NCBI GenBank assembly: GCA_038501625.1
Contig: JAZAYU010000037.1
Coordinates: 4,216,001-4,280,000 of the forward strand
DNA length: 64,000 bases
Origin: Corbicula japonica
Taxonomy: Eukaryota; Mollusca; Bivalvia; Venerida; Cyrenidae
Reading direction: 5' to 3'
Below the pieces are notes generated by a model. It did not search any database and had not been told where the DNA came from. It worked only from the letters and a program-made list of their open reading frames with translations. A program made the translations under genes and the position numbers. Positions 44,690 to 57,858 of this stretch are shown one piece after another (the first letter of the stretch is position 1; each line of letters opens with the position of its first letter).

Positions 44690-46196
44690 AATCTGTATCT
44701 GTATCTGCCATATACTCCAAACCCTCTATACAGAGTATTATGTGGAGTGCGCTGTCAGAAATTTTAGGAGTAATATTAAATTATAATGTTTTGGGGAGGT
44801 AATTTTCATAGGTGTTTGGGTTGGTTTCTGTACCTGCACAGATATAAAAATGCCATAGATATTAAATTACAGAAGTCTGGTGTGGTTTGCAGGCAAGTTG
44901 CTTTGCTCAGGGTGCTACAATAAAAGATGAATGATGGATGTTCATTGAATGATGAAGAACAAATGATCTGATGGGGGTGATGGATGAGGTGATACTGGTG
45001 GATGATGATCATTTGTAGCACTCTGGTTAGAAGCAGTGGCTGTACAGCTTGGCCTTGAATAAGGCCAGGCTGTCCGCCTGAGCAATGTCTGGTGGTAGAC
45101 TGTTCCAGATCTTTGCTGTGCGTGGAAAGAACGAGTGCCTGTGTCCATCAATCCTGGAGAAGGGGATACTATATCTGTGCCTCTGTGTATGGTGAATATA
45201 GTGTGGGAATGGTATCCTTACAAGGTTGTGTTTGATCTTGAAGAACATACATAATGAGGTAACTTTACGGCGCGTTTCTAGGGTTGGTAAGTTGATCTTT
45301 CTTAGAAGGTTAGTAATACTACTGGTATATTTGTAGTCGTTCAGTATAAATCTTACTGCGCGATGTTGTACCATTTCAATCGGGTTAATGTATTTCTTTT
45401 GCCAGGGGTCCCAGACGGAGGCGCAATACTCCAAACATGGGCGGACATATGTTTTGTATGCTACTTCCTTGAGTTTTGGGATGTCAGTTTGAATATTTCT
45501 TTTGATAAATTTAAGAGTGTTGTTAGCTTTAGTAGCAAGAGTGTTAATGTGTTTAGACCAAGAAATGGTTGGGGAGATGGTTACTCCAAGGTATTTGGCA
45601 AATGTGGATGACTGAAGTATTACACCATGAAGTTTGTAAGGGAAGATGATAGGTTTCTTCCTGTTTGTGACTTGAAAGACTTCACATTTTTCGGGATTAA
45701 AAGACATCAACCATTCTTCTTCACATGCTTGGAGTTTGTCCAAATCGGTCTGTAGTACTTGGCAATCTTCTGATGAAGTAATGGTAAGATAAGCTATGGT
45801 ATCATCAGCGAAGAGACGGATATTACTGACTATATTAATGGGCATGTCATTTATGTATATAAGAAAGAGGCAGGGACCTAAGACTGACCCCTGAGGAACT
45901 CCAGACAGTACATCACAACTTGAGGACATTTCACCATCAAGGACAACCCTCTGAGAGCGGCCAGATAGGAATGATTTGATCCAAGAAGTTACAGTGGGGT
46001 TTACACCAATTCTGTTTAATTTGAGAAGGAGCCTTTGGTGATCCACTTTATCGAAAGCCTTGCTAAAATCCATGATAATAACATCAGTTTGTTTACCTGC
46101 GTTGATGGTGTCTTGTAGGTCTTGTACAAACTGGATAAGTTGTGTTTCACAGCTTAATTTAGATCGAAAACCATGTTGATTTGTATACCCACAATC
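44690..46196 (-). mobile_element. 5'-truncated LINE (Jockey/CR1-like non-LTR retrotransposon)
   Basis: The minus strand carries the C-terminal half of a reverse transcriptase (45027-46196) followed by about 340 bp of AT-rich 3' UTR, which may end in the short CAGATACAGATACAG repeat at 44693-44710. Truncation at the 5' side and a short tandem repeat tail are typical of LINE copies. No clear target-site duplication was found, so both outer limits are approximate. Confidence 0.75.
45027..46196 (-). pseudogene. Partial reverse transcriptase ORF of the LINE (5' truncated, otherwise open)
   Basis: The frame opens just after a TGA at 46197-46199 and runs 390 codons to a stop beginning before 45027, with no frameshift. 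An ATG at 46071-46073 gives 348 residues, but similarity clearly continues upstream (NQHGFRSKLSCETQLIQF). Visible RT motifs: MDFSKAFDKVDH (motif A with catalytic Asp), GVPQGSVLGP (motif B), FADDT (motif C), then the thumb and a C-terminal domain with RPCLEYCASVWDP and QHRAVRFILNDY, ending LFKAKLYSHCF. Endonuclease, ORF1 and the RT fingers are missing, so it cannot be autonomous. The open frame suggests a fairly young insertion. The clade call (Jockey/CR1 group) is by motif memory only. Confidence 0.85.
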
Positions 46197-46327
46197 TCAT
46201 ATTATTTCGGTATTCAAAAAGGCTTTCATATTTAATAATTATGATATGTTCAAAGTTTTCTGTAAAAACATTTTCATATTGGTTACTTCCCCTTACTTTA
46301 CGAAATTTTGGTAATAATAATAAACTA

Positions 46328-46410
46328 TCTGGTTTGGTGGCGTAGGGGTCATAACGCTTGCTTGACACGCGATGGTCCGGGTTCAATCCTCAGTTCAAGA
46401 ACTATTTTTG
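46328..46410 (+). pseudogene. tRNA-derived retropseudogene / minimal SINE with 10-bp target duplication
   Basis: An A box (TGGCGTAGGGG) and a B box (GGTTCAATCC at 46380-46389) lie at tRNA-like spacing, with a D-stem GCGT/ACGC and a plausible T-stem. The anticodon and acceptor stems do not pair well, so it is not a functional tRNA. The 83-bp insert is bracketed by TAATAAACTA at 46318-46327 and 46411-46420, the hallmark of LINE-mediated retroposition. It lies about 130 bp from the 5' truncation point of the LINE. Confidence 0.6.
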
Positions 46411-46420
46411 TAATAAACTA

Positions 46421-48853
46421 ATTAAGATATCGCAGATAGATAAATGTCGTCTTTTCATTTTCATTTCCACGAAATCCATCACCAGGCAACCTAAATGACT
46501 TAGTTACTACGTCTGCTTCGTCGCGCCTCATTGGAAATACATATTTATACATTTACGTTTATCTTTTTTTTTAAAGAAAGAACATGAAAAACAAATTTCT
46601 TGTTTCAATTTACTTAATTTATGATATCACCTGCTCTTCTGAACTAATCATTTCGGTTCAGTGTTTTTCCGCGTTAGCGAACCACTTTCGAATAAACCAT
46701 TTTAACTCTAATTGTTTGAATGCCCTTAACGAAACCAGAAACTTTACAAAACACCTATATAAAAACGTATTCTCATCCAAATGATAATATATTCTCATAG
46801 TTTTACACGAAATGCTTGAAAAATGAAATCCTCTTTATGTGATTTTGAACTCTTTTCAATAGAAAAGGACTTCCATGCGATTAAATCTAAGTATCGTTTC
46901 CATCTCAGGTAATAATTTATTGGAAATAAACTCGCTATAACTACAATCATAAAACAAATGACCGGAATAATACAAAATAAGACACTTCATCAAAAGATTG
47001 ATATTTTCTGAATTTCGGGAAAGATGTCAGCCTCTGTTGTATGTCTAAATAAGAAACATATTGGTGTCTTAGTACTCGATTTCTTTATTTCGCACATTTT
47101 CATTAAAATTGAATTTCGGCAATATGACCAATTTATGGTCGGATATAAGACTACCAGGAAGAAGGTACGTTTGGGGCATTTCTTGGGGAAGTTTCATGAT
47201 TATTTCCGACGTTCTGATCAAATTACCCATGTAATTGCCACATTTCTACCCAGGCAGAGGGATCCACCCTTGCCATTTAAAAATAAGCTTGTGAACTCTT
47301 AAGGAAGTCTTCCCCTAATGGGAAAAATTTCATACTAACTAAAACTTGCAATATTTGTGATGTATTTGCTTTATCTAATTTAAATACACATTTAAACAAT
47401 TTTTTACCGTGTGTGTTTTGCATTTTTACATTTTTTAATTCCCCGACTTCTCTTTTTGTGTATGGGAAAAAATACAACGGTACATGATTTCAAAAAAGTT
47501 TATTTTTTGTAGTTTTTGGACAAATTTCTATGCAAAAAAGCATTAATTCACTGCAGATATAATTGTTCTTAATATAAAAGTTCATATCATGAGTGATTTT
47601 AATAAAATAGCTATTATATTGGTGAAAACTTCAGTGGCAGTATACAGGAATTCCTTTAAATTCTCGAAAAACCAAAATTGCCGAAGTCACTTTAGCCTAT
47701 TTTTTTCAAACAATTGAAGTAGGTACATCAATAAACATTACTTAAATATCATCTATAATCATAACTGAGTAACATATAACAATTTGAAATATTTTCACCG
47801 TAGTTAACTTTAGAAATTAAGATTTGAAAATGACTACCCACTGTTTTGAGATATGACCAGAGAGCAAAAAAGACATTATATAAAATGAAATTTTATAATT
47901 TTCCGAAACATTACTACATCTGAAAGATGTTTATTTTAATAGATGAATATACTATAACACTGCAGTGATGTCTGCAATTATATAAGTACTGTTCACCATA
48001 ACACAGAGCAAAATATTGCATTTAATGAGAGTTCAAAGTACCTTGTGAAACGGAAAACATATTTTCAACATAAAATGTTTTTCACATAGCTTGTAGGGTC
48101 CTATTTAATATGCAAAAAGAATTTTGAAGATATATTTTAAAATAAAGAAATTAAAGGGTAGGACCGTGTTTTCCGTTTCCGACAAAATTTTAGTCAAAAG
48201 ACGGCCCATCTTTAAGACAAAGTTTATTTATCTTCTAGTTGAAAATTTTTCAAAATAAATGATTCTATTATAGCCACGAATGTTATCTTTAAGATGCAAA
48301 AAGAATTTTGAAGATATCTGAGGAAATCAAAAAGTTAATGGGGTAACGGTGGGCCGTACTTTATTTTACGACGGGGCCGTGTTTTAAACCTGTCCGCATT
48401 TGAAACTCGGATTTTTACAGGCATCTCCGTCGCACAAATACACGTTGGCGTAGTTGTGTTCTGTAAATAACGCTCTACTCGGTTGTTTCCGTATTGTTTG
48501 ACGCTTACGAGCATTAAATCTCACTCAAAAATCACGTTCTATCTGCATTAGGTTTTGTACTTTCGGTTTGCAAGCAGGGAATTCCCAAACGTCACGTGAC
48601 CGGAGCTTGGGTTTTTTAGAAATTATTTTCTTAATAAACATTATATATCTCGAAATTTTTGTCCTGTATAACATATTTTGAACCACTTTAACTTTTAACC
48701 TAAACATTAACAATTTATTTTGAGTTATTTGGTAAAATTACATTTTTCACCGGGCAAAAACGATAACTACGGCCGCAACCGAAGTGTGGCGTTATCGACC
48801 GAAGCTCATTAGGGAAAGCCTTCCTTAAGCGGGTCGAAGTCTTTTTACAAGCT
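46421..48853. other. Non-coding; one local duplication
   Basis: ATGCAAAAAGAATTTTGAAG occurs at about 48111 and 48294 with related flanks, indicating a ~180-bp diverged duplication. Otherwise AT-rich with short meaningless frames. Confidence 0.35.
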
Positions 48854-48856
48854 CTG

Positions 48857-49002
48857 GTGCCAAGGTTATAAACCTGAAATTAGAAACCAGTCTAAAATCT
48901 CAAGCATCTGATTGGCTGAAATGGCGACAGGTCGCCATTTCAACCAATGAGATGCTTGAGATTTGAGACTGGTTTCCATGCTCAGTTTTATAACCTTAGC
49001 AC
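48857..49002. mobile_element. 146-bp palindromic MITE H12, intact
   Basis: Between CTG (48854-48856) and CAG (49003-49005). The arm ends are themselves mirror images (GTGCCAAGG / CCTTAGCAC), and the flanking bases extend the palindrome by a few pairs (CTGG/CCAG). Centre ATGGCGACAGGTCGCCAT. Confidence 0.92.
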
Positions 49003-49005
49003 CAG

Positions 49006-51019
49006 GATAACGAATCACCGAAAATCGTCAGCACTTTTTATTAACTGATAAAAAAATCCGATCATTTTACCTTTTCCTTAATCTTGCTTTGATATTTTGC
49101 TATAAGTGCTTTCCAGTCATCTCTGTAAACATTTATTTATAATCACGGGAAACTAACTACTTGGGCCTTACTGCGCGGTTACACCTCTGCGGTCGGGTAA
49201 CATCTTTTTATTATACTTTTTCTACTTACGGTTGGAAGGAAACCTGGGTGTTATTTTCCGATGAGCGCGAAAAGTATACCTCAAGATGGCTTGCTAACAC
49301 CACACCTGTTAGAAATTATCTTACAGGTGTCGAATTGAGGAAATGCAATAGCTTTGAAGACACCATTGGGCATATTTTTGGTAAATAGGATTGTCTACAA
49401 AGTAAAAAAATAAGTATTTCTATATATCAATTTTGTATCAAACAGCATGCTTAAGATAACTACTTGCAAGTGAATTTCGAGCAATGGGAAGATTTATACT
49501 AAGAGCTGTTGCATAAACTTTCTGTTTTGATTTAATTCTCATTCATTAAAGTTACACCCACATGACCAGGGTCAGCCGGTCTCTACAATTAGCAAACTGT
49601 TGACAACCCCCCAACCTGCTTCTTGCGTGTCATCGGCATGCGTTTCCACTTAGAAACTAGTTATTATAACTACATATAGTTACAGCTGGCAGCCCAGTTT
49701 ATTTGGAACAGTTGTTTAAATTGTGCAACAATTTTAATACAGCTGTTTACAAATGTTTGTCAAAGAATATTCTGACTGATGCGATGTAATGATTCTACCT
49801 TAAACAAATTTTGTCATCAATTGTTGTTGTTGTTTTTTTGCAAATCTACAATTTCATAAGTAAAAATGCATGGCTTCCGATGATCTACGACGAAATGGAC
49901 TTGAGTTATCCAACACCCGTCTATTGTTTATTCTAGTTAAAATTAATATAAAAATTATTTTTCTTTAAAATATATTTTTTCTTTTACTTTTCGGCGCAAA
50001 TCAGTTTCGCGTTTGACATCCACTTTTCTACACATATGTACAGCAATAAATGATTTCAAAAAGTTTAGTTTAAGTAATTATAAACATGAAATTGTAAAAA
50101 TCTCAACGGAAAACAAAATGCTGCGTTATAACTCATCCGAACAACAAAAATGCCGAATTATTACCTATTCTTTTGGGCATTGTAATGAACTGCTTCACAG
50201 AGGCAAGTTTTCTAATCAGTGTACATCTGAACTGATTGTTACCGAGGTTAACTGTACAAATCATAATAAAAAGATTTTAAAGTGAAAAATAAGACAAACA
50301 AATTTAGAATGCTTATTTTGCTTCGTATATTTCTGTCCGCTGCATTGTTGTTTATTACAAACACATATCATTTTGGACAATTTGCTTTGCAATTCTGAAT
50401 CAAGGTAAATATGTTTTGTAATATTTTTATAAGTGCTTTAGCATCATATTAAGTTTGCAAATATTAACCATTCATATCACGACTTAATTTTATGTTTTGT
50501 TAGAAAGCTAATGTAATTTTACCAAAACAAATTTATTGGCATTTAAACATAATACAACGTCCAAAGCCAAAACATACATAATAATGTCAGTAACAGAATA
50601 TGAAAGTAGAACATACACATTGATATCACGTTTTTGTGGTTAAATTAAATGTCTTTATATGCTTTTCACGACATATCTCCATTAACATTAGTTATTAATT
50701 TTACTATTCGATCATTAATCTTGCATATTCCATATGGCTATTCCCATGACGAATGACAAACAGGAGTCATTTCATCTTTGAAATAACACTGTAACTGTTT
50801 AAACGGCTAAATCCTGGGAAAACATTCATAAAAACAGAATTAGTATTTGCTTTTCTGCAGTCTACAGGTTTGCAATATTAATTCTAAAGTTTGTCATTTT
50901 CTGTGAGTAATCTTGAAAACTTCGAGTAGCATGTTGAATGGTAGTCACGCACATGGCTAGTTTGAGAGTTGATCACTTATAATATAAGCTGCTTTGATTT
51001 GGAGGTTTACACAACAGAA
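49006..51019. other. Non-coding, nothing recognised
   Basis: AT-rich; short frames at 49161-49388 and 50013-50285 have no recognisable domain or splice context. Confidence 0.3.
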
Positions 51020-51022
51020 CTG

Positions 51023-51170
51023 TGCCCAATATCGTAAAACTGAAACTGGAGACCAGTCTCACATCTCAAGTATCTCAAGTATCTGATTGAGACTAGTCTC
51101 AATTTTAGCCAGTCATATACTTGAGATTTGACACTGGTCACTAATCCCAATTATATGGTCTTGGGTCTTG
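51023..51170. mobile_element. Palindromic MITE H13, diverged
   Basis: CTG at 51020-51022. TGCCCAATATCGTAAAACTG at left and TATGGTCTTGGG at right; the centre is altered and includes a duplicated CTCAAGTAT segment (51066-51084). Confidence 0.8.
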
Positions 51171-52718
51171 TTCTAAACCTTTCCGCAGATTTCATATAAA
51201 TTTTGTAATTAAACTTATCGTTCAGATATAGTTATTATATTAGTTCAAGTCCTCAAATTATTCGATTAATCGGACAGGGTATTTGTGTCGATTAATCGGA
51301 CATGATTTCACCTTTATAAAATAAACAGAAACTAATTTTATCAAGATTGCTCCTAATGAAATTATGATTTATTACAACAAGACATCGGTTAAAACTGCTG
51401 AAGAAATAAAAAGAACTGTAGAATCAGGAGATACTTTGCACAATTTTCTTAACTATTGAAGAAAACCAACATTTTATAATTTCGTCCAAGAACAATTATT
51501 TCGTCGAGCAACACAGGATTGAACAGTCCTAGCGCACACATGTATTTAGACATATTTCTTTTCTAACATTTCCCGGAGACTAATCGCGATATGAGAGATA
51601 CTATGGGTTACGATTCGGTTCACTGTATCACACCACAATCGCGATTATTCGGTGCACTGGTGAATTGTAACAGTCTTCCCAAATAGAGAACAAGTCTTAT
51701 ATTTAATTATGTTTAATATAAATTGATGCGCGTTCGCATGTTTACGCTACAAGAAAACCCGTCGGAAATTCCTTAGTCTCAACAGCGATTCCTTCAAGAA
51801 AAACACAATTTATAAGAATGCATGTAATGCTTCACAGCAAGGCTTAAGTTATCCAACAATACTATGAAATTGTTAAACAGCATCCAGGTTTCTAAATAAT
51901 TAAACAATACTCGCGTAGCCAGGGTTTACAGACAGAAGAATTTGACGGGATTATCTAACGTAAAACAATCGCTGGTTGGCGTCAAATTTGCACAAATTTG
52001 TTATTCATATATTTTACCAGTATAAATCAAGGAATTAACCAAATGCCTCCTTATGATTTTCGTATCAGTAGTAATTAATCGTTTTTCTTTTTATCTTTGT
52101 TGGGTTATATAAAATCATGCGTCCGTAATCATGGGGATTTTAAAAAGTATCTTTGAGTACGCTACTCGAAGTTGATATATCAAACGCGAGACAGAGTGCC
52201 TAAAATCGCCAGTGACATTAAGTATTTTGTTTGATCAAAACTATCGCCTCCAAAATGAGCCACAAAGATAAAATGAAACATATTTTTTGCTTTGTTTACC
52301 CAAGAAAATATCAAAATTAGCCTTTTTTGACCCCGAAAGTCATAAAATCCACTGGTTCCGAGTGGTTGTCTAGACCATGGACAGAAAGGATTATATAATG
52401 ACATACGTCGTATTTAGAATTGTTATGGTTTCTTTAGCATTTTTAATAAAAACCAATTCTATTCATTCTATAACAGTCACAACTTTGCATCTAAAGAATA
52501 AGCTGACCAGAAACGGCGGTCACCCGCAATAGATACGCCACCTCGTGGTGTATGTTTTATCACCACCGATCTGCACACGATTTTTACCTATTGGCATGTG
52601 AGTTCTTTATATTGTCACATTAAGTTCTTTTGATATCTGCTTTGTTATTGCAAATATTAATCTTTTTTAAAATTGTATACTTTACTGAGTTTATCATTGT
52701 CGTCTCCTTTTTGTTGCA
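51171..52718. other. Non-coding, nothing recognised
   Basis: AT-rich. Near 51260-51305 ATTAATCGGACA occurs twice. No supported gene. Confidence 0.3.
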
Positions 52719-52825
52719 TGTAGACTACCAATCTCCACCAGAGGGCACTCCTGCGTCATGTCGTGTTTGTCGGCGAACGGTGCGAGGCGTAAAAAAAACC
52801 TATGCGTGGAGATTGGTAGACTACA
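52719..52825. mobile_element. 107-bp inverted-repeat element (MITE candidate)
   Basis: TGTAGACTACCAATCTCCAC (52719-52738) is exactly mirrored by GTGGAGATTGGTAGACTACA (52806-52825). The internal ~67 bp is GC-rich (GTCGGCGAACGGTGCGAGGC), unlike its surroundings. A 67-codon frame crosses it but shows nothing protein-like. No target duplication was recognised. Confidence 0.75.
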
Positions 52826-53852
52826 CGCCGTAATGGTACCAAATAATTCCTTTCGTGATTGAAAACTGCAATGCTTCTTAAACTTCTACAAAAATAAGGA
52901 AGCAATTCTGAAATTCACACACAGCGAGGAACTTGTTGCAGATACTCAATACTGTGTCGCCATCCTGAAAGCCGATGGCTGCATAGGTGTGAAAATGACA
53001 AGGAATTCAGTCTTTCCGGCGGTGCACCTAATCCGGGGACTTAGCCGTTGCCTTCCGACAAGAAAAATAGTGCAGTGAATTCGTTACACCTAAAGCCATC
53101 ACTGTGGATAATAAAGCCTCTCACAAGAGCCTTAGGTCATAGGTCAAATAATTTGAGATTATATTCAACTGGAGAAGTTTTGATTTGGTTTAAAGGCGCC
53201 GAATATTGTTATCTAAGGATTACTGGTCAATCAAGATAAAATATAACAAAATCTCGTCTGTATCAATCGACAACACAGCTCACATGTGTTAATCATATGA
53301 TGATAAATGGGGAAATGATTTTTGAAAGTCTATTACATGATATCTTTCTGCTGAGGAAATTTTACAAGTTTGAAATTTAAAAATCTCAACCCATCGTTGC
53401 TATATTTTCTACTGTCATTTAAGGTATGTAGTTGCAAATAAGAACAACGTCTGTAAGTAAACATTCTGAAAACCCACCTACGAAGCCCAGCATGTGATAT
53501 CACTACATTAATGTGTTTGCGATATATCGCATTTGAATTTTGATATATAGAAGCATTTTCATTTATTAATTTTTACCTCTAAAGATTTAGAGAAATGATT
53601 TCGATTAGGCGAAATATTGTTTTAAAGTAAATGATAACTATTCTTCTTGAAAAAAAAACACACAACAAATTAATATAACGCCGATTTAATTCACATATTA
53701 ATATCTTATTAAGCACATATTGATATCTAAAATACGTTATATTGATATCTCATTCTATACTTTCTACAATTTATAATTGAAATACTGTGACGTAGTTTGC
53801 CTTTTGATAACAGCGTTTATTATAGGCAATGATTATTGGTACATTGTCTTTA
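52826..53852. other. Non-coding, nothing recognised
   Basis: AT-rich spacer, no supported features. Confidence 0.3.
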
Positions 53853-53856
53853 TTAA

Positions 53857-54078
53857 CCTTTTACTCCACTGGATAGCACTCTTAACCATGGGCGACAGTA
53901 TAGATCCAGATCAGCCGGCACATCCATGCCATCTGATCAGGGTCTACATGTTTCGTCTTTATGATTCTTTATGTTATTTTTGACAAAGGAGCGAACAGTG
54001 TAGATCATGATCAGTCGGCACGGATGGATTTACACTGTTCGCGCATGCGATAAAGCCCTATGTAAATGAATTTTTAGG
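53857..54078. mobile_element. piggyBac-like MITE, full length with TTAA on both sides
   Basis: TTAA at 53853-53856 and 54079-54082. Left end CCTTTTACTCCA; right end degraded (CTATGTAAATG...AGG). Internal GATCCAGATCAGCCGGCACA block conserved. Confidence 0.72.
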
Positions 54079-54082
54079 TTAA

Positions 54083-55309
54083 GATGTATTGTTAGATGCT
54101 TCTTTTGCTTGACAATCTGTTGCGAGCGCAGAAGAAGGTCCATTAATGAATTTTTAGCTTAACTTTGTTTCAGTTTTTTCATGGTTTCAACACGTTTATT
54201 CCTTAAGCGGGAATTTTACTAACAATTTTACTGTTTGTTAAATATTTCAAATGTGGCCATAAGAAACAAAAAATAGACAGATAGCCGAATCGTGATTTTA
54301 AGTGATAGTAGGGCCCGATACGTATTTGCCATAATTGCCATGTAATCTTATTTTAAAGAGATATTTTTCAAATGGTTTGTTTGTTCATGTCAGAAACGCT
54401 GCAATAAACTTGCATATAAATAAGGTGCTTAACGTTTTTGAATTAGTTTCTTATCATAATTGTGTGTTTTACTGCTATTTAAATTGTTCTAGATGGAACT
54501 ACTTGAACCCTTGACACTGCGCAGTAATATCAGCTATTTCCTGTTTCAAGTTTGAATTTTTGTGTCTGCCGTCTGTCTGAGATTCGTTGATACATACACT
54601 TACATTTCTGTTTCTTCTTTGATAACAATGCCACCTCAACTTGTGTGCACTTTGCAATCATATGTTTGTATGATATTTTTGTTGGTTAAACACTTCGGCA
54701 AATAGTTCGTCTACTGTAAAATACATTAACATGTAAAAAAAAGTGAAATATGCATATCGGGAATTGCAACATTCAGAGCACACAGCCTTCCTACATAGCC
54801 AATAAGAAGAAATGAGTGAGTGTGTTGGGGTTGTGGAAAGTGAATGTTAAATGTAATCCCTGATGGATGAAAATATAACAGAATTGAATGTAAGTACGGG
54901 GAGACGTTTTTTGGCCGCCACATAGCACATACAAAACTACTACTGTGATTATAAAAAGTGAAATATGTGAAAAATGCATATCATGAAATGCTACATTCAG
55001 AAGACATAACTGTACAAATAATTGGATTGGTATTCCAAACTACCTGACCGAGCATAGTCATCTATATCCAATACAAATTGCCCCCAATCATTCAAGAAAT
55101 TCCTGCTTAATTTTTGTGATGTTTCATTTTTAAATATTTTCGTTGTTCAGAATGTTGGACCTTAACCGGTTAGAACAGTAAACAAAAACATAGCATGTTA
55201 ACAGACTTCGTTAGTTATTTTTAATTTAAGCACTATGAATTCCTTTCACAATTCAATACTATCATGTGTCCATGGTAAAATAAACTGAAAGAAGAATCCA
55301 GTATCTAAC
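54083..55309. other. Non-coding; ~215-bp spaced direct repeat
   Basis: AAAGTGAAATATG, TGCATATCRKGAA and CTACATTCAGA-like blocks at 54738-54780 recur at 54955-55005. Otherwise unremarkable. Confidence 0.35.
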
Positions 55310-55339
55310 CAAATTTCAGTTTTATGATCTTGGGCCCTG
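55310..55339. mobile_element. Palindromic MITE H14, terminal remnant
   Basis: Only the outer right arm is left (TTTCAGTTTTATGATCTTGG) before GCC and CTG (55337-55339). Confidence 0.6.
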
Positions 55340-55989
55340 TCCTATATTTATTGAGCAGAATGCTCGATTTATTCTTTTATAATGAAACTACTATTGCTAT
55401 GAATGCAATATCAAGTTATTCATGTCACATCTTTACTAAATTTCCTAATAAAGAAAATAGGGAGACGCGTATACAGTTATTTCCCATTTCCTTAAATGCG
55501 AACCTTACATTGTATTTTTATGGATTTCAAGTTCCGCATTACCGGTCACATTTAAACATTTAAAGTTACTGTTTGTTTTTGTGACCTTTAACAAGTATTT
55601 GTTTACGTTATTTATTAATTTTTTCCTCTGTTGACAAGCGGTTTTCTTGAACTTGGACATTTTATATAATGGTTTTACATTGTATTCTAACACTGTATTG
55701 AGTCTTCATTTTCTGTAGTGATCAGCTGACGTTTGTCACAGGCTAACCCCAAATAAAAGTATTAGAGCTGTATCACTTTCAACATCAATTTGTCCATTAT
55801 TTTCGATAGCTGTTGCTTTGACTGCTTTTGTCACTTTATGTGTTCGCACACGGGCGTGGGGAACGCGCAGCTTATTCTTGCAAACATTTTTCTGCATACT
55901 AAAATATGATTAAAATCGATCTTTAAACTTAGTTATTATAATTAAAGACATGGAATTATTCAATATTTCAAACGCCAAAGATTGAACTT
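55340..55989. other. Non-coding, nothing recognised
   Basis: AT-rich spacer; short opposite-strand frames overlap at 55324-55693 with no domain. Confidence 0.3.
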
Positions 55990-55992
55990 CTG

Positions 55993-56130
55993 TGCCCAAG
56001 GTTATAAAACTGAGCTTGGAAACCAGTCTCAAATCTCAAACCTCTGATTGGCTCAAATGGCGACCAGTTCAGCCAATCAGATGCTTGAGATTTGAGACTG
56101 GTTTCCATGCTCAGTTTTATAACCCTCAGC
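55993..56130. mobile_element. Palindromic MITE H15, centre partly deleted
   Basis: CTG at 55990-55992. Left TGCCCAAGGTTATAAAACTG, right AGTTTTATAACCCTCAGCC. The centre reads ATGGCGACCAGTTCAGCC, so about 8 bp of the right inner arm (GCCATT) is missing. Confidence 0.88.
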
Positions 56131-56137
56131 CGAGCAG

Positions 56138-57855
56138 CCAGCATGCCGATTGTGCCTGAAACACATTAGCCCTTGAATAACAATCAGTGTGCGTGGCCAG
56201 TCTGGATAATTGTATGGCTTATATTTTGTGGCTTATAATAATATACATGTATATAATAAGCAAGCTTATTATGATATTTTTGCTCACACAGAAACATTAA
56301 ACAGACATCTCAACCACACCTTGAACGTCATATTGTAAGGATCTTGGGGTATTTGGTCGTCAAAACGTCCCACTGTCAAACTCAGGAATAACCATCCGGA
56401 TTCGGTAAAACAGATAATGTTTCACTTCTAAAACGATGGCATCAACACTGAATTGCATCAAAGTGAGTGAAATTCAGCAAGAGCTTCTTATACATATTTA
56501 TATTTAAGCATTTTAAACAGCTATCGGCTCTAATTTATTTTATAATTAACATAAAGTGCTACAGTGCTTGGTTTTTTGGTCACATGACGAATTACCACGA
56601 CCGCGAAAAAAGACATTCATGGTCTCTCTCCATTATAACCTTCATAGCCTTTAATAGAAGGAATTCTTTTGATAATAACAAGTTCAACACAAGTCAGTGC
56701 GTCCATGGCCATAAATTAACAAAAATGTATTTCACGTTCCATATCTGCAAACGAGAATTTACGAGATTTCACCAATGGGAGACAAGAGGCGCGTGAACGG
56801 CTGATTTACTGGACGTTAGATTGCAGTGTTTTTGCAGGGCTGAACTTTCCCTGATTTGTATATTATATACCATCAGTGTCGTAACAAGTGTTCCACGATA
56901 CGAATTAAACAAAACACAGAGTTTAAATAAACCGCGCTAATGAAAATAAAAAAACGAACGCTTTTTAAGCGGTACTGTACTTGGTTAGTTTAAGTGTTTC
57001 AACATTTATTAACAAGAAATCTTTCCAGACCTGTTACCATGGATTTGTTTAGAAGGCATTTCATAAGCAGAAATGATCGTAAATGTTTTTTGTTTTCTTC
57101 TACGAGTCGCATTGTTGATTGTGGATGAAAAGGATACCAAAATCACACACATTAAAAGACACAAACAAACCCAATTTTGAATTTCCGAGGTCCAAAGTTT
57201 GTAATTTTAAAGCCAATGGCATTGTGTCATTGATATAATTATGTATACTTCTGCTTGCCTTGACATCATCCGTGTTCGTGAATTAAAACGATGAAAGGAA
57301 CATAGACGTTGTCTGTCTGAGATAAAAAAAAATGCTAAACTGAAGCAGAAAAAATCTCCATTGCCCACACCAGAATGTCCTCGTTCAGAGATGAGATGGT
57401 GTTAAAACATGGAAAGTAAACTCCTATTACACTTTGAACAGATTTTCAGCACCATGTTTTCTATCAAAATATTAATCAAGCCAGTTACGTAATTACAAGA
57501 ACTCAAGAGCTTTTGTTTTTATAGCATACTTCGACTATTGGCTGCGACCATAATACAATACCAGCTTCAAAGCAGCTTTGTCGTGAATGGACAAGTTGGC
57601 ATTGTTTAAAGAGAGAGCGGCCACACCGATACAACTTACTATACTCAGTGAGAGACCCCAGCCAGCTTTCTTGTATACCATGGAAGAGAATGGGTTACAG
57701 TGTTGTTGTAAGAACAACATATAGCAAGCTGGTCATATTTTTCAGCTGTATAGATGTTTCCTATAGAAAGGTACAGTATCCTTTGAAGAATTCGGGATTT
57801 TTTACCTGATGTCTTGCCGAAAAAGACGTATGGAACGCACCACGCAAACAGTCTT
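56138..57855. other. Non-coding, nothing recognised
   Basis: AT-rich; a 109-codon frame at 56467-56796 lacks any recognisable domain or splice context. Confidence 0.3.
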
Positions 57856-57858
57856 CAG

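Noticed and set aside
46328..46410. Functional tRNA gene
   Set aside because: A and B boxes are present, but the acceptor and anticodon stems do not pair, and a target duplication marks it as a retroposed copy.
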